From positions 1 through 45,057 of the forward strand of contig JAJDNG010000066.1 of the NCBI GenBank assembly GCA_022340845.1: 45,057 bases of DNA. Direction: 5' to 3'. Positions 25,641 through 34,923 of the stretch are shown here, one piece after another. This DNA is from Gammaproteobacteria bacterium (GTDB taxonomy: Bacteria; Pseudomonadota; Gammaproteobacteria; SZUA-152). The notes beneath the pieces are model-generated. The model was given only the letters and a program-made list of their open reading frames with translations, had not been told where the DNA came from and ran no database searches. The translations under genes and the position numbers were made by a program. How positions within the stretch are numbered: position 1 is the first letter of the stretch; each line of letters opens with the position of its first letter.

Positions 25641-27474
25641 GGCTAGGCACATCAAAATCGTCGGGTGAATCGTGGCCGGCGTACAAGTTGGCTATGGTAT
25701 CGGCGTAGTGTTCCATGATGCGCTCGCGCTTGAGTTTCAGTGTGGGGGTGATCAAGTCGTTTTCCACGGTCCACGGCTCCAGGGTCAACGCAACCGTTTG
25801 AATCTGCGCATAGCCCGGAAATTCCTTGATTTGCTCGCACACCCGTTGCAATACGGCGCTTACGCTTGCGTCGCTACGCAGTGAATGCGGGTTGTTACAG
25901 TCCTCGCCAAGCTGGGTGCATAGGTTTTGCCACTGGGCCGGATTCAATACCAGCAATGCGGACAAATACGGCCGGCCTTCGCCCACCACCATCACCTGGT
26001 CAAACAGTGGGTCCATGGCAATGGACAGTTCCATATCACTGGGCGGGACTTTTTCGCCGTTGGATAAGACGATGATTTCCTTGAGCCGGCCGGTGATGTA
26101 AATACGGCCTTGTTCGTCGAGCCGGCCTTTGTCCCCGGTGTGCAGCCAGCCTTCGTTATCGATTATGGCTTCAGTGGCTTGTTTGTTGTGCCAATATCCC
26201 AGCATCACCAGGGGGCCGCGCACCAGCAATTCATCATTGTCGCCGATACGCACTTCAGCGCCATTGAGCGGTGGGCCGACACTGGCGGGCTCGTTGTTGC
26301 TCGGTGTGTTGACAGCGATAATGGGGCTGGTTTCCGTCAGCCCATAGCCCTGCAATAACTGTATGCCCAGGCCAATAAAGGTTTTTGCCACCGAAGTGGA
26401 CAAGGGCGCGCCACCGCAAATGGCGACTCGCAGGCGGCCGCCCAGTTTGGCGGCGATTTTACTGGCCACCAGGGCTTTGAGGATGGGCCAGGCCAAATGG
26501 GATTTGTCGGGATGTTCAAACCGGTCCCAGCCCACCGCTACGGCTTTGTGGAACAGGTTCCGGGCAAAAGCCGGTTTTTCCTCCAACTGGGCGGCAATTT
26601 TGTTGTACACCCGTTCGTAGATTCGCGGCACGGATATCAACACCGTGGGACGAATGCTCAGCAGGTCTTCCGCCAGGTCTTGCACGGAACGGGCAAACGC
26701 CGTCTGGGCGCCGGTTAACATGGGAACATAATAACCGGCGGTGCGTTCCAGCATGTGGGATAAGGGCAGAAAAGATAAAAACACATCTTCGCGATAACAT
26801 GGCACTGACTGTACGCCGGCATGTACGTCGCTGAGTATATTGGTATGGCTTAACATGACGCCTTTGGGCCTGCCGGTGGTGCCCGAGGTGTATACAATCG
26901 TGGCCAATTCCCCAGGCTGGCTTTCGTTGGCTTGCAAGTCGTTTTCGTCCAGCGTCTGCGGAATATTTTCCAGCCATTCATCCAGTGTCAGCAAACGACT
27001 GAAGCGGTTGTATTCATGGCACGGTTGCAGGCTTAACAGTCGAACCAGTCCCTCCATTTGCGAAGCAATGGCCTCCAACTCCCGTAACTGTTCGACGCCT
27101 TCAATGAGTAGCAGTTTGATGCCGGCGTTTTGTAATACGTAGGAAATGTTTTCGGTGCGGTCATTAGTGTACATCGGCACAACCACCAGGCCCATGCCTA
27201 AAGCGGCTTGTTCGAACTGGACCCATTGCGGACAATTACGCAACATAATGGCTACCCGGTCGCCGGGGCGCAGGGATTCGTTGGCCAATGCCGCTTGCAT
27301 GCGCGCGACTGTCACCGCGCTCTGGCGCCATGAAAGCTCCTGCCACTTCTGGCTTTGTGGGTGGTAATAACGATACGCCGTTAAATCGGGGCTGCGTTTG
27401 ACGCGCTCTCTAAACAGGCCTGCTAAGGTGCTCGTTTGCTCCGGCGTTATAATGTCCAGTGTCTTAGGATGCAT
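25612..27474 (-). CDS. Long-chain acyl-CoA synthetase (FAA1-type AMP-forming ligase)
   Basis: 620 residues of the ANL superfamily. The phosphate-binding motif is TIVYTSGTTGRPKGVMLSH (192-210). LLQGYGLTETSPIIAVN and GWLHTGDKGRLDEQGRIYITG carry the adenine and ribose contacts, and GRLKEIIVLSNGEKVPP the hinge. Length and the long insertion before the C-terminal domain fit the FAA1/FadD15-type long-chain ligases rather than classical FadD. It activates fatty acids to acyl-CoA for the beta-oxidation genes beside it. Its start overlaps the end of the fadJ-like gene by 11 bases and its end overlaps the thioesterase gene. Confidence 0.93.
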   Translation of the reverse strand: MHPKTLDIITPEQTSTLAGLFRERVKRSPDLTAYRYYHPQSQKWQELSWRQSAVTVARMQAALANESLRPGDRVAIMLRNCPQWVQFEQAALGMGLVVVPMYTNDRTENISYVLQNAGIKLLLIEGVEQLRELEAIASQMEGLVRLLSLQPCHEYNRFSRLLTLDEWLENIPQTLDENDLQANESQPGELATIVYTSGTTGRPKGVMLSHTNILSDVHAGVQSVPCYREDVFLSFLPLSHMLERTAGYYVPMLTGAQTAFARSVQDLAEDLLSIRPTVLISVPRIYERVYNKIAAQLEEKPAFARNLFHKAVAVGWDRFEHPDKSHLAWPILKALVASKIAAKLGGRLRVAICGGAPLSTSVAKTFIGLGIQLLQGYGLTETSPIIAVNTPSNNEPASVGPPLNGAEVRIGDNDELLVRGPLVMLGYWHNKQATEAIIDNEGWLHTGDKGRLDEQGRIYITGRLKEIIVLSNGEKVPPSDMELSIAMDPLFDQVMVVGEGRPYLSALLVLNPAQWQNLCTQLGEDCNNPHSLRSDASVSAVLQRVCEQIKEFPGYAQIQTVALTLEPWTVENDLITPTLKLKRERIMEHYADTIANLYAGHDSPDDFDVPSHEHRKQQTA

Positions 27475-29605
27475 TGACTTTTATCACTTTTGCTTCATCG
27501 TGGGTTGTGGTTTTATTGTTATCCGCTTGGGCGGTTTTGGTGGTATCGTGTTTATCTGCACGGTTAGCGTCGGACTGCCAACCTGCATCGGGGGTAAAGC
27601 GCTCGCCGTGCTTTTTCTCCAATTCCAACAATTGGTTGTACAGCGAGTTAACTCCACGGCTTTGAAGATAATGCAACGGCCCGCCACGAAACGGTGCAAA
27701 TCCGGTGCCGAAGATAATACCGGCGTCGATCAAGTCGGCATCACCCACAATACCTTCGCGTTGGCAGGCCACCACTTCATTGAGCATGCGCAACATGAGT
27801 CGGTCCTGAATGTCTTCTGGGCGGTAGTCGGATTTACCGGGTTTATGATGCAGCGGTTTGCCGTTTTTGTATTGATAAAAACCACGACCGCTTTTTATGC
27901 CCAGGCGGCCGGCTTCCACCAGTGATTTCAAACGATGCGGTACTTCCAGGTTGAGTTGCTCGGAGAGGATTTCCGCCACCGATAAACAAATATCCAGTCC
28001 CACCGTATCGGCCAGCTCTATGGGTCCCATGGGCATGCCGAAGTCCAGCGCTGCCTGGTCTATGACTTGCGGGGCGATGCCTTCGGATTCCAATACCACC
28101 GCTTCCACCAGATAAGGCATCAATACGCGATTGACCAGAAATCCCGGCGAACTTTTTACCGGCAGGGGCAAACGGTTGATATGACGGGTGAACGCTGCCG
28201 CGTGGGCAGTGGCTTCGGCGCCGGTGGTGCTGCCGCTGACTATTTCCACTAACTGCATCTTGGATACAGGATTGAAAAAGTGTATGCCCACCAGCCGTGA
28301 TGGCTCAGCCAATGCCTCGCTCAAGGTTTCAATGGGAATGCTGGAGGTGTTGGTGGCCAGCAGCGCGCCGGGTTTGAGCTGAGGTTCAATGGATTTGAAT
28401 AATGTCTGTTTGGCCTCCAGGTTTTCGAAGATGGCTTCGATGACCACATCGGCATGTTTCAGGCCCAGCCCGTCCATGTCCGGGGTGATTCGGTCCAACG
28501 CCGCTTGTATCAAAACCGGTGCTTTCAAGGTCTTTTTGAAGAGTTTACTGGCACTCTTAATGACTCTGGCCAACGCCGCTTCCTGGCGGTCTTGCACCGT
28601 CACTTGCATGCCTTGTGAGGCGCACCAGGCCGCGATATCCCCGCCCATAACGCCGGCGCCGATGACATGCACATGCTTGGGTTTAAACAGGGATTTGTCA
28701 CCGGCGGATTTGAGTTGTTCCTGGAGGAAGAATACCCGGATGAGATTTTGCGAGGTTTTACCGACGATTAAACGCGAGACCTGGCTTTGTTCGCCGTCCA
28801 GCATTTGATATTTATCGTTAGCGTGCTTGGCCCACAAATCAATGAGTGCATAGGGGGCCGGGTAGTGGTTTTTGGGCGCTTTTTTCGCTACTGTGCTGCG
28901 CATTTTATTGGCCAGTAATGGCCGGAGTAAGGCGTGATTGGTGTAACGTTTCCAACCCTTGAGCCGCTGCGGTGCTGGTTGACTGTTGATGAGGTTGACC
29001 GCGCCTTGGTGTAAATGGCGCTTGGGGACCGCATAATCCACCAAACCGATTTTTTTCGCCGCCCGGGCGCTCAAGCCGCGCCCGGTTAACATCATGTCCA
29101 TGGCCGCGGGGGCACCGATCAAAGGTGGCAAGCGGGTGGCACCGCCAAAGGCGGGGAATATGCCGATGCGGATTTCGGGCAAACCCAGGCGGGTCCTGGC
29201 ATCATCGTCGGCGATACGGTAGCGGCAAGCCAGTGCCAGCTCCAGGCCGCCACCCATGCAAAAACCGTGGATCAAGCAGACGGTGGGAAAGCGCAGCCTT
29301 TCGAGCCGATTGAAGGTATCCTGGCCCAAGCGGATAAACTCCCGGGCCAATTGCACGTCATTGGCTTTAGCCAGTTCCTTGATGTCAGCGCCGGCAAAAA
29401 AACCGTTTTGTTTGGCCGATAAAATCACCAGGCCTTTAGGAGGGCTGCTGTCCAGCTCGCGCACAATAGCATCCAGTTCCTGGATGACTTCCTGCGAAAA
29501 AGTGTTGGTGCTGGCGTCCTTTCGGTCGGCATACAGCCAGGCGATGGATTGGGCATCGGTTTCCAAACGCCAGTGTTGGTATGGGGTTGTAGGCATTTCG
29601 CTCAC
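27464..29605 (-). CDS. fadJ: Fatty acid oxidation complex alpha subunit, FadJ-like
   Basis: 713 residues, nearly the length of Escherichia coli FadJ. The N-terminal enoyl-CoA hydratase domain shows GFFAGADIKELAKAND, GFCMGGGLELALACRYR and LGLPEIRIGIFPAFGGATRL, with the two catalytic Glu residues in these motifs. The 3-hydroxyacyl-CoA dehydrogenase domain begins at HVIGAGVMGGDIAAWCAS and contains HFFNPVSKMQLVEIV and the catalytic-site segment of the C-terminal helical domain. It performs hydration and NAD-dependent oxidation in beta-oxidation. The C-terminal tail beyond the family core (rich in Asp, Lys, Thr) is low-complexity and partly repetitive. It is paired with a thiolase 23 bases upstream, as FadI-FadJ. 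Confidence 0.93.
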   Translation of the reverse strand: MSEMPTTPYQHWRLETDAQSIAWLYADRKDASTNTFSQEVIQELDAIVRELDSSPPKGLVILSAKQNGFFAGADIKELAKANDVQLAREFIRLGQDTFNRLERLRFPTVCLIHGFCMGGGLELALACRYRIADDDARTRLGLPEIRIGIFPAFGGATRLPPLIGAPAAMDMMLTGRGLSARAAKKIGLVDYAVPKRHLHQGAVNLINSQPAPQRLKGWKRYTNHALLRPLLANKMRSTVAKKAPKNHYPAPYALIDLWAKHANDKYQMLDGEQSQVSRLIVGKTSQNLIRVFFLQEQLKSAGDKSLFKPKHVHVIGAGVMGGDIAAWCASQGMQVTVQDRQEAALARVIKSASKLFKKTLKAPVLIQAALDRITPDMDGLGLKHADVVIEAIFENLEAKQTLFKSIEPQLKPGALLATNTSSIPIETLSEALAEPSRLVGIHFFNPVSKMQLVEIVSGSTTGAEATAHAAAFTRHINRLPLPVKSSPGFLVNRVLMPYLVEAVVLESEGIAPQVIDQAALDFGMPMGPIELADTVGLDICLSVAEILSEQLNLEVPHRLKSLVEAGRLGIKSGRGFYQYKNGKPLHHKPGKSDYRPEDIQDRLMLRMLNEVVACQREGIVGDADLIDAGIIFGTGFAPFRGGPLHYLQSRGVNSLYNQLLELEKKHGERFTPDAGWQSDANRADKHDTTKTAQADNNKTTTHDEAKVIKVNAS

Positions 29606-29628
29606 TCCGTTTCGCTCTGAGTCAGGGA

Positions 29629-31002
29629 TTAAGTATTGTCCGGTACATCGTTTTCGACCGCATGGTTATCGGCTGAATTGTTATCCGCTGCATTGTTATT
29701 AAAAGAATAGTTCTCCACTAACATGGCGCCACCTTGGCCGCCGCCTATGCACAGACTGGCCATGCCGCGTTTGGCGTTATTGCGTTTTAGCACATGGAGT
29801 AAATGTAACACGATGCGGGCGCCACTGGCGCCTACCGGGTGGCCCAAACTGACGCCGCCGCCATCGACATTCAGGCGTTCCTGGTCAAGTTCGCCGAAGG
29901 CTTTGGCGGTATGCAGTTGTTCGCGGCAATAGCGGGCGTCTTTCCAGGCTTCGATGTTGGCCAGGACCTGGCAAGCGAACGCTTCATTGATCTCCCAGTA
30001 GTCCACATCTTTTAATTGCAGTTTGTGGCGTTTTAACACGGGGGTCATGGCGTGCACCGGGCCTAATCCCATTTGCGCCGGATCCAATGCCGCCCAGTGA
30101 GAGTCGATAATCTTGCCCAACACCGGTAGGTCGAATTTTTTCACCGTGGCTTCGTTGGCCAACACCAGCCACGCCGCGCCATCGGTGACCTGGGCGCTGT
30201 TGCCCGCGGTGACTTTACCGAAGGGGCGATCGAATACGGGTTTGAGTTTGGCCAAGGCTTGCATATCGGAATCCCGTCGCAGGCCATCGTCTTCCTTGTA
30301 GTAGTGGCCGTTGGTGTCGTAAATGGTTTCCACTTCTGGCAGCCAGCCTTGATCGATGGCATTGGCCAATCGATGGTGACTGCGAACGGCGTAGTCGTCC
30401 ATGGCTTCGCGGCTGATGTTAAAGCGGTCGGCCAGGATTTCCGCGGTTTGTCCCATGGATAAGCCTACCACCGGATCGGTCAGGCCTTTTAGCAAGCCGA
30501 TGACAGGCTTGAGATAAGCCGGGCGCAACTGCGCCAGTGTCTTAACCCGCTGCCCCAGGGTTTTGGCTCTCATCCACGCCCCCAGCCATTGCACCATGGA
30601 TTGCGCCAGTAACACCGGCGCATGGCTCATCGCCTCTATGCCTCCGGCCAACACCAGGTTGGAGCGGCCTGAGGCGATGTTCATGGCGGCGCTGTCTATG
30701 GCTTGTAAACCTGAGGCGCAGTTGCGCTGCACCGTCCACGCCGGTACGTGTTGGTCACATCCCAGGCGCAAGGCTACCACCCGGGCGATGTTGACTTCCT
30801 CGGGGCCGGGCATCACGCAGCCGGCAATGACTTCGTCGATGTCGGTGGCCTCGAACGGCATGCGCGCCAGCAGGGGTTTGGCGGCGGCGATGGCGATATT
30901 GGCCGCCGTGAATGGCCCCGGTTTGCCTTTGGCTTTTAAAAATGGCGAACGGCTGCCGTCTACGATATAAACGTCGTGTACCAGTTTGCGTTTTTGGGTC
31001 AT
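29629..31002 (-). CDS. fadI: Acyl-CoA thiolase, FadI-like
   Basis: 457 residues. The nucleophile is Cys95 in QRNCASGLQAID; the other catalytic groups lie in GGGVSLGHPVGASGARI (His) and SLCIGGGQGGAMLVE (Cys). EINEAFACQVLANIEAW adds the conserved Asn-Glu-Ala-Phe motif. It cleaves 3-ketoacyl-CoA to acetyl-CoA and a shortened acyl-CoA. The last 23 residues are an Asn/Asp-rich tail built from about four imperfect 15-bp repeats (Asn-Asn-Asn-Ala-Ala, Asp-Asn-Asn-Ser-Ala, Asp-Asn-His-Ala-Val and so on) that family members lack. It lies 69 bases downstream of fadE. Confidence 0.92.
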   Translation of the reverse strand: MTQKRKLVHDVYIVDGSRSPFLKAKGKPGPFTAANIAIAAAKPLLARMPFEATDIDEVIAGCVMPGPEEVNIARVVALRLGCDQHVPAWTVQRNCASGLQAIDSAAMNIASGRSNLVLAGGIEAMSHAPVLLAQSMVQWLGAWMRAKTLGQRVKTLAQLRPAYLKPVIGLLKGLTDPVVGLSMGQTAEILADRFNISREAMDDYAVRSHHRLANAIDQGWLPEVETIYDTNGHYYKEDDGLRRDSDMQALAKLKPVFDRPFGKVTAGNSAQVTDGAAWLVLANEATVKKFDLPVLGKIIDSHWAALDPAQMGLGPVHAMTPVLKRHKLQLKDVDYWEINEAFACQVLANIEAWKDARYCREQLHTAKAFGELDQERLNVDGGGVSLGHPVGASGARIVLHLLHVLKRNNAKRGMASLCIGGGQGGAMLVENYSFNNNAADNNSADNHAVENDVPDNT

Positions 31003-31071
31003 CTAAGCACGCTCCTATTGTCAGGTATCACATTTAAGCGTTATGTCTAACACATTGTCATTTGCTTGCTA

Positions 31072-33576
31072 TCACGCACATTCTTTTGCCGATGGTTTCG
31101 AGGGCTGTTCGTCTTCGAATTGACTGGATTGGTGTGGCACCAATTCCTCGGCGGTGAAATCATCCACCATAATGGCTTCCCGTCGGGCGGCGTCGGCCGT
31201 ACTTAGCAACTGAGCTTGTTCGTTGTCAATGAGGTTTAGCTCCAGGGCTTGGCGGATTTGTTGTTCACGGGTCAGCGGGGCGACTTTGCCTTCCCGGATG
31301 GCGTTGCGCAGGATTTTTTCCGCCGCCTCGGCATCAATGACGCGTTCCAATGCGTATTCCAAGCGGCTCATGGGTTCGCTCAGACGATATTGTTCGGTAT
31401 CGGGCAGATACAAACCCGCCGTGAGACGGTCACGAGCCGTGGATGGGTTGAGCAGTAAGTCGGCTGCTTTATGGCCGGAGTTGTCCGTAGGCCCGGAATA
31501 GGTTTTACCCAAGGGAAACACGATACGACGTAACAACCACGCGACGGGCCGGTTGGGGAAATTGATTATGAATTTATCCAGGCTTTGCTGCATGATGCGT
31601 AAGGCATTTTCACAACTCCATTGCAGCAGTGGCAGATCCGAAAACGGTTGCCCGTCGTCTTCAAAGCGTTTTAAAGTGGCCGAGGCCAGGTATAACTGAC
31701 TCAATACATCCGCTAGCCGGCCGGACAGCTTTTCTTTGCGTTTCAAGCTGCCGCCCAGCACCAGCATGGCCACATCGCTGACAAAGGCCAGGGCACTGCT
31801 CATGCGGGTGAGTTGCTGATAGTAATATCGACTCGGCCCGCTCACCGGCGGGCGTACCCAGCGGGCTTTAGTCAGACCTAGAAACAAACTGCGCGCGGTA
31901 TTGCTGAGGGTGAATCCTAAGTGGGCGATTAACGCCGCATCGAAGTCGCGCAAGGCCTGGTTCTGGTCCTCTTCCTGGGTGGCGAGCATCTCCTTTAACA
32001 CGTAAGGATGGCAGCGAATGGCCCCTTGGCCGAATATGATCATGCTGCGGGTGAGAATATTGGCCCCTTCCACGGTAATGCTGATGGGGATGGACTGATA
32101 CACCCTGGCCAACAAGTTGCGCGGCCCCATGCATATCCCGCTGCCGCCTTGGATATCCATGGCGTGATTGATCACGGTGCGCATGTTTTCGGTCAAATTG
32201 AATTTGACGATGGCCGAGATCACCGATGGGCTTTGCCCCATATCGATGGCCGAGGTGGTCAAGGTGCGTGCGGCATCCATCATATAGGTGCTGGCGGCGA
32301 TATGAGCCAGTTTTTCTTCCACGCCTTCGAAGCGGCCTATGGGTGTTTTGAATTGCTGGCGTACCCGCGAATACGCGCCGGTGGCGCGGCTGGCGAGCTT
32401 GCCAGCGCCGACGCTCAGCGCCGGTAGGGAGATGGAGCGCCCGGCGGCCAGACATTCCATTAACATGCGCCAGCCGTTGCCGGCTTGCGCCACTCCGCCG
32501 ATAATCCAATCGATGGGAATAAATACGTCTTTGCCGCAATTAGGCCCGTTTTGGAAGGCGCTGTTTAGCGGAAAATGACGGTTGCCGATTTCCACGCCAG
32601 GGGTGTCAGTGGGAATCAAGGCGCAGGTAATGCCTACGTCTTCCTGCTCGCCAATGAGGTGATCCGGGTCATACAGCTTGAAAGCGAGTCCCAACACGCT
32701 GGCGACAGGGCCCAGGGTGATATAACGCTTTTCCCAATTCAGGCGGATACCCAATACATCTTTTTCGCCGCCAAACTCGCCGCGGCACACTATACCGCTG
32801 TCCACCATGGATGCGGCGTCTGAGCCGGCTTCCGGGGAGGTCAGCGCAAAACAAGGAATTTCCTGTCCCTTGGCCAGACGCGGCAGATAATGGTCGCGCT
32901 GGGCATCAGTACCGTAGCGTAATAACAGCTCCGCCGGTCCCAGCGAGTTGGGGACCATCACCGTGACCGCTGCCGTAATGGAGCGGGAAGCAACTTTCAT
33001 AACCACGCAGGAATGCGCGTAGGCGGAAAACTCCAGACCACCGTATTTTTTCGGAATAATCATGCCGAAAAAACCATGCTCTTTTAAAAACTGCCAGACT
33101 TCATCGGGCAGATCGTAATGCTCATGGGTTATTTTCCAATCATCGACCAGGCGGCACAGTGCTTCGGCCGGACCGTCGACGAACGCCTGCTCTTCGGCGG
33201 TTAACTGCGGCCGGGGGGTGTCCAGCATTTTGCGCCAGTCAGGCCGGCCGCTGAACAGTTCACCATCCCACCATACGCTGCCGGCTTCCAGTGCTTCGCG
33301 TTCGGTCTGTGACATGCCGGGCATGACTTGGCGAAACGCGTTTAACGCCGGTTTGCTCAACCATTGCCGGCGCAAGCCGGGAATATTCAGTGCGAGGGCC
33401 GCGCCTGCGAATACCAGCCACAGCGACGCGGCGATGAAGGTCGATGGCGATGCCAGTTGCCCCCAGGCAACCAGTGCCGCAGCAACAACGCCTGTGCTCA
33501 GCAACAGCGAAATGCGGAAATACAACAGTGTCCAGATCAGGGTAATGAAAAAACCTATCCACAGCAGTGTTTGCAT
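31072..33576 (-). CDS. fadE: Acyl-CoA dehydrogenase FadE
   Basis: 834 residues, the long FadE form, with two N-terminal hydrophobic segments (about 1-70) that suggest membrane attachment. The dehydrogenase core shows FFGMIIPKKYGGLEFSAYAH, CFALTSPEAGSDAASMVDSG, MDIQGGSGICMGPRNLL and GANILTRSMIIFGQGAIRCH, followed by the large C-terminal domain unique to FadE-type enzymes. It makes the trans-2 double bond in the first step of beta-oxidation and passes electrons to an electron-transfer flavoprotein. It is preceded by the YiiX-like hydrolase gene with a 4-base gap. Confidence 0.94.
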   Translation of the reverse strand: MQTLLWIGFFITLIWTLLYFRISLLLSTGVVAAALVAWGQLASPSTFIAASLWLVFAGAALALNIPGLRRQWLSKPALNAFRQVMPGMSQTEREALEAGSVWWDGELFSGRPDWRKMLDTPRPQLTAEEQAFVDGPAEALCRLVDDWKITHEHYDLPDEVWQFLKEHGFFGMIIPKKYGGLEFSAYAHSCVVMKVASRSITAAVTVMVPNSLGPAELLLRYGTDAQRDHYLPRLAKGQEIPCFALTSPEAGSDAASMVDSGIVCRGEFGGEKDVLGIRLNWEKRYITLGPVASVLGLAFKLYDPDHLIGEQEDVGITCALIPTDTPGVEIGNRHFPLNSAFQNGPNCGKDVFIPIDWIIGGVAQAGNGWRMLMECLAAGRSISLPALSVGAGKLASRATGAYSRVRQQFKTPIGRFEGVEEKLAHIAASTYMMDAARTLTTSAIDMGQSPSVISAIVKFNLTENMRTVINHAMDIQGGSGICMGPRNLLARVYQSIPISITVEGANILTRSMIIFGQGAIRCHPYVLKEMLATQEEDQNQALRDFDAALIAHLGFTLSNTARSLFLGLTKARWVRPPVSGPSRYYYQQLTRMSSALAFVSDVAMLVLGGSLKRKEKLSGRLADVLSQLYLASATLKRFEDDGQPFSDLPLLQWSCENALRIMQQSLDKFIINFPNRPVAWLLRRIVFPLGKTYSGPTDNSGHKAADLLLNPSTARDRLTAGLYLPDTEQYRLSEPMSRLEYALERVIDAEAAEKILRNAIREGKVAPLTREQQIRQALELNLIDNEQAQLLSTADAARREAIMVDDFTAEELVPHQSSQFEDEQPSKPSAKECA

Positions 33577-33580
33577 GTTG

Positions 33581-34621
33581 TTAACTCGCCTTAGTTGGGT
33601 TGTCCGAAATCAAACTTTTATCATCTTTGCCCGGCGGTTCGCCAGGGGGAGGTGAATATTCACTTTTTAGGACTGGGTTCGCCGAATCATGATCGACTGT
33701 AGGCGGAGGTTTGTTACGGGATTTTTTGCCCAATTGCAGCACAGGACCAAGGCCGCGAACCAGCTGGGGTTTACCCGGTTTACTGGGTTGGCGCACAGTG
33801 TTGGGGATGAAGCAGTCGTTATCATCGTTACACACCACACCTTCCTGGTCCCACGGTAACTGGCGGTACACCGCCAGATCGTTTAATCCCAGCAAGGGGT
33901 ATTTGATGATTTGAAAGTACGGCGAATAGTCGAAATCCCGGGGCGTGTATAAGCGAGTATTGCGCTTGTATAGGCGGAAATCCGCGCCTTCGCGGTGAAT
34001 GACAGGCAAGATGGGGAATTGCACGGTAGTAAACGCGGCGGCTATCAGTGTGGAACAGACGGTTTTGGTGGACACGCCGGCGTGACGTTCGAACAGGCTG
34101 GAACGCCAGCGGCGCGGTATGATGCCATAGGGTAATAGGAATCTGGCTAAGTCCAACAGCTGGCGGACGTCGTATTCGTAGCCAATGTGTTTAGCCGCGT
34201 AGTGAATGACTTGTTGCACGTCTTTGCGGGACAAACCCTGGGGCCGGCAAATGCGCAAATGATCGTTAGAGTATTTGTTAAGCGGCGTGACAACAGTACC
34301 TTCGCCCAGCAGCGGTTCGATCAATAGTTGATCATCCGGGTGTCCGTCGTACATCCAACTGATATGTTCGCGGACGGCGGGATCGTCGATGTCCGCCAAA
34401 CGACCAATATATAACGCGGAATGCGTCCAGGGACTTTGGGTGATATTTTTTATGACTTCGCTGACACGGGAACGGCCTTCCACCAAAATCACATCGCAGG
34501 GACGGATTTCGAAACTCAGACGGTCAAAATCGCAGGGTGGCGCACCTTCGAGGGGATTTTCATAGGTGAGCCAATGGATGATTTTGTTGCCTAACCATTT
34601 GATGGGGTTGGATAAAGCCAT
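33581..34621 (-). CDS. YiiX/YebB-like papain-fold hydrolase heading the fatty-acid operon
   Basis: 346 residues. The sequence matches the permuted papain-like (NlpC/P60-related, YiiX) fold: CDVILVEGRSRVSEVIKNIT, the catalytic His in SPWTHSALYIGR, and the Cys in KTVCSTLIAAAF. Such enzymes act on amide or ester bonds of lipids or lipoproteins, and viral relatives associate with membranes. A Pro/Ser-rich tail of about 60 residues follows the domain. No signal peptide is visible. As the first gene of the beta-oxidation operon, 4 bases before fadE, it may release or handle fatty acyl groups (inference). Confidence 0.8.
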   Translation of the reverse strand: MALSNPIKWLGNKIIHWLTYENPLEGAPPCDFDRLSFEIRPCDVILVEGRSRVSEVIKNITQSPWTHSALYIGRLADIDDPAVREHISWMYDGHPDDQLLIEPLLGEGTVVTPLNKYSNDHLRICRPQGLSRKDVQQVIHYAAKHIGYEYDVRQLLDLARFLLPYGIIPRRWRSSLFERHAGVSTKTVCSTLIAAAFTTVQFPILPVIHREGADFRLYKRNTRLYTPRDFDYSPYFQIIKYPLLGLNDLAVYRQLPWDQEGVVCNDDNDCFIPNTVRQPSKPGKPQLVRGLGPVLQLGKKSRNKPPPTVDHDSANPVLKSEYSPPPGEPPGKDDKSLISDNPTKAS

Positions 34622-34628
34622 AATGTTT

Positions 34629-34638
34629 TGGTTAACCA
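34629..34638. promoter_or_regulatory. 10-bp palindrome near the start of the operon
   Basis: TGGTTAACCA is a perfect palindrome a few bases before the start codon of the first gene of the fatty-acid operon. It recalls half-sites of FadR operators (CTGGT/ACCAG), but the spacing between halves is wrong for the classical site, so I call it only a candidate operator. Confidence 0.3.
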
Positions 34639-34671
34639 GCTATGTGGGGTGCAAAATCGGCACCTCCACTA

Positions 34672-34685
34672 CTAACTATAGTTAG
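34672..34685. promoter_or_regulatory. Perfect 14-bp palindrome, candidate operator of the fatty-acid operon
   Basis: CTAACTATAGTTAG is its own reverse complement and lies 51 bases upstream of the first operon gene. Read on the operon strand it contains TATAGT, a plausible -10 element, so a bound dimer would block RNA polymerase. The likely regulator is a TetR- or GntR-type acyl-CoA-responsive repressor encoded elsewhere (inference). Confidence 0.5.
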
Positions 34686-34923
34686 AGACAGGGTAATTTG
34701 CATAAAGTTACAGTGTGCATACCGCACATTTTTGTGGTGAAGATTTCGGGAACTATTCGCTCCAGCTTATGCGCTACAACGGATTCACAATAGTTAAGCA
34801 TGGTTTGTGCCGGGTATGGGAACGACAGCGATATCCAGTAATTAGCAGGCCGGTGGTGAGGTAAGTCGGATTTTAGTCGACAAACCTTAATAGCCAGGCG
34901 GTTAGGCGGTTTTTATTTTTGTC

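Larger units (their letters stand above)
34622..34923. other. Promoter region of the fatty-acid operon
   Basis: About 300 bases between the YiiX-like gene and the four-cysteine lipoprotein, both on minus. It contains the 14-bp palindrome at 34672-34685, a 10-bp palindrome at 34629-34638 and an inverted repeat GGTGC/GCACC at 34648-34664. I see no gene in it. Confidence 0.5.

Noticed and set aside
34629..34638. Classical FadR operator in the fatty-acid promoter
   Set aside because: The half-sites CTGGT and ACCA are separated by too few bases compared with the known FadR consensus.
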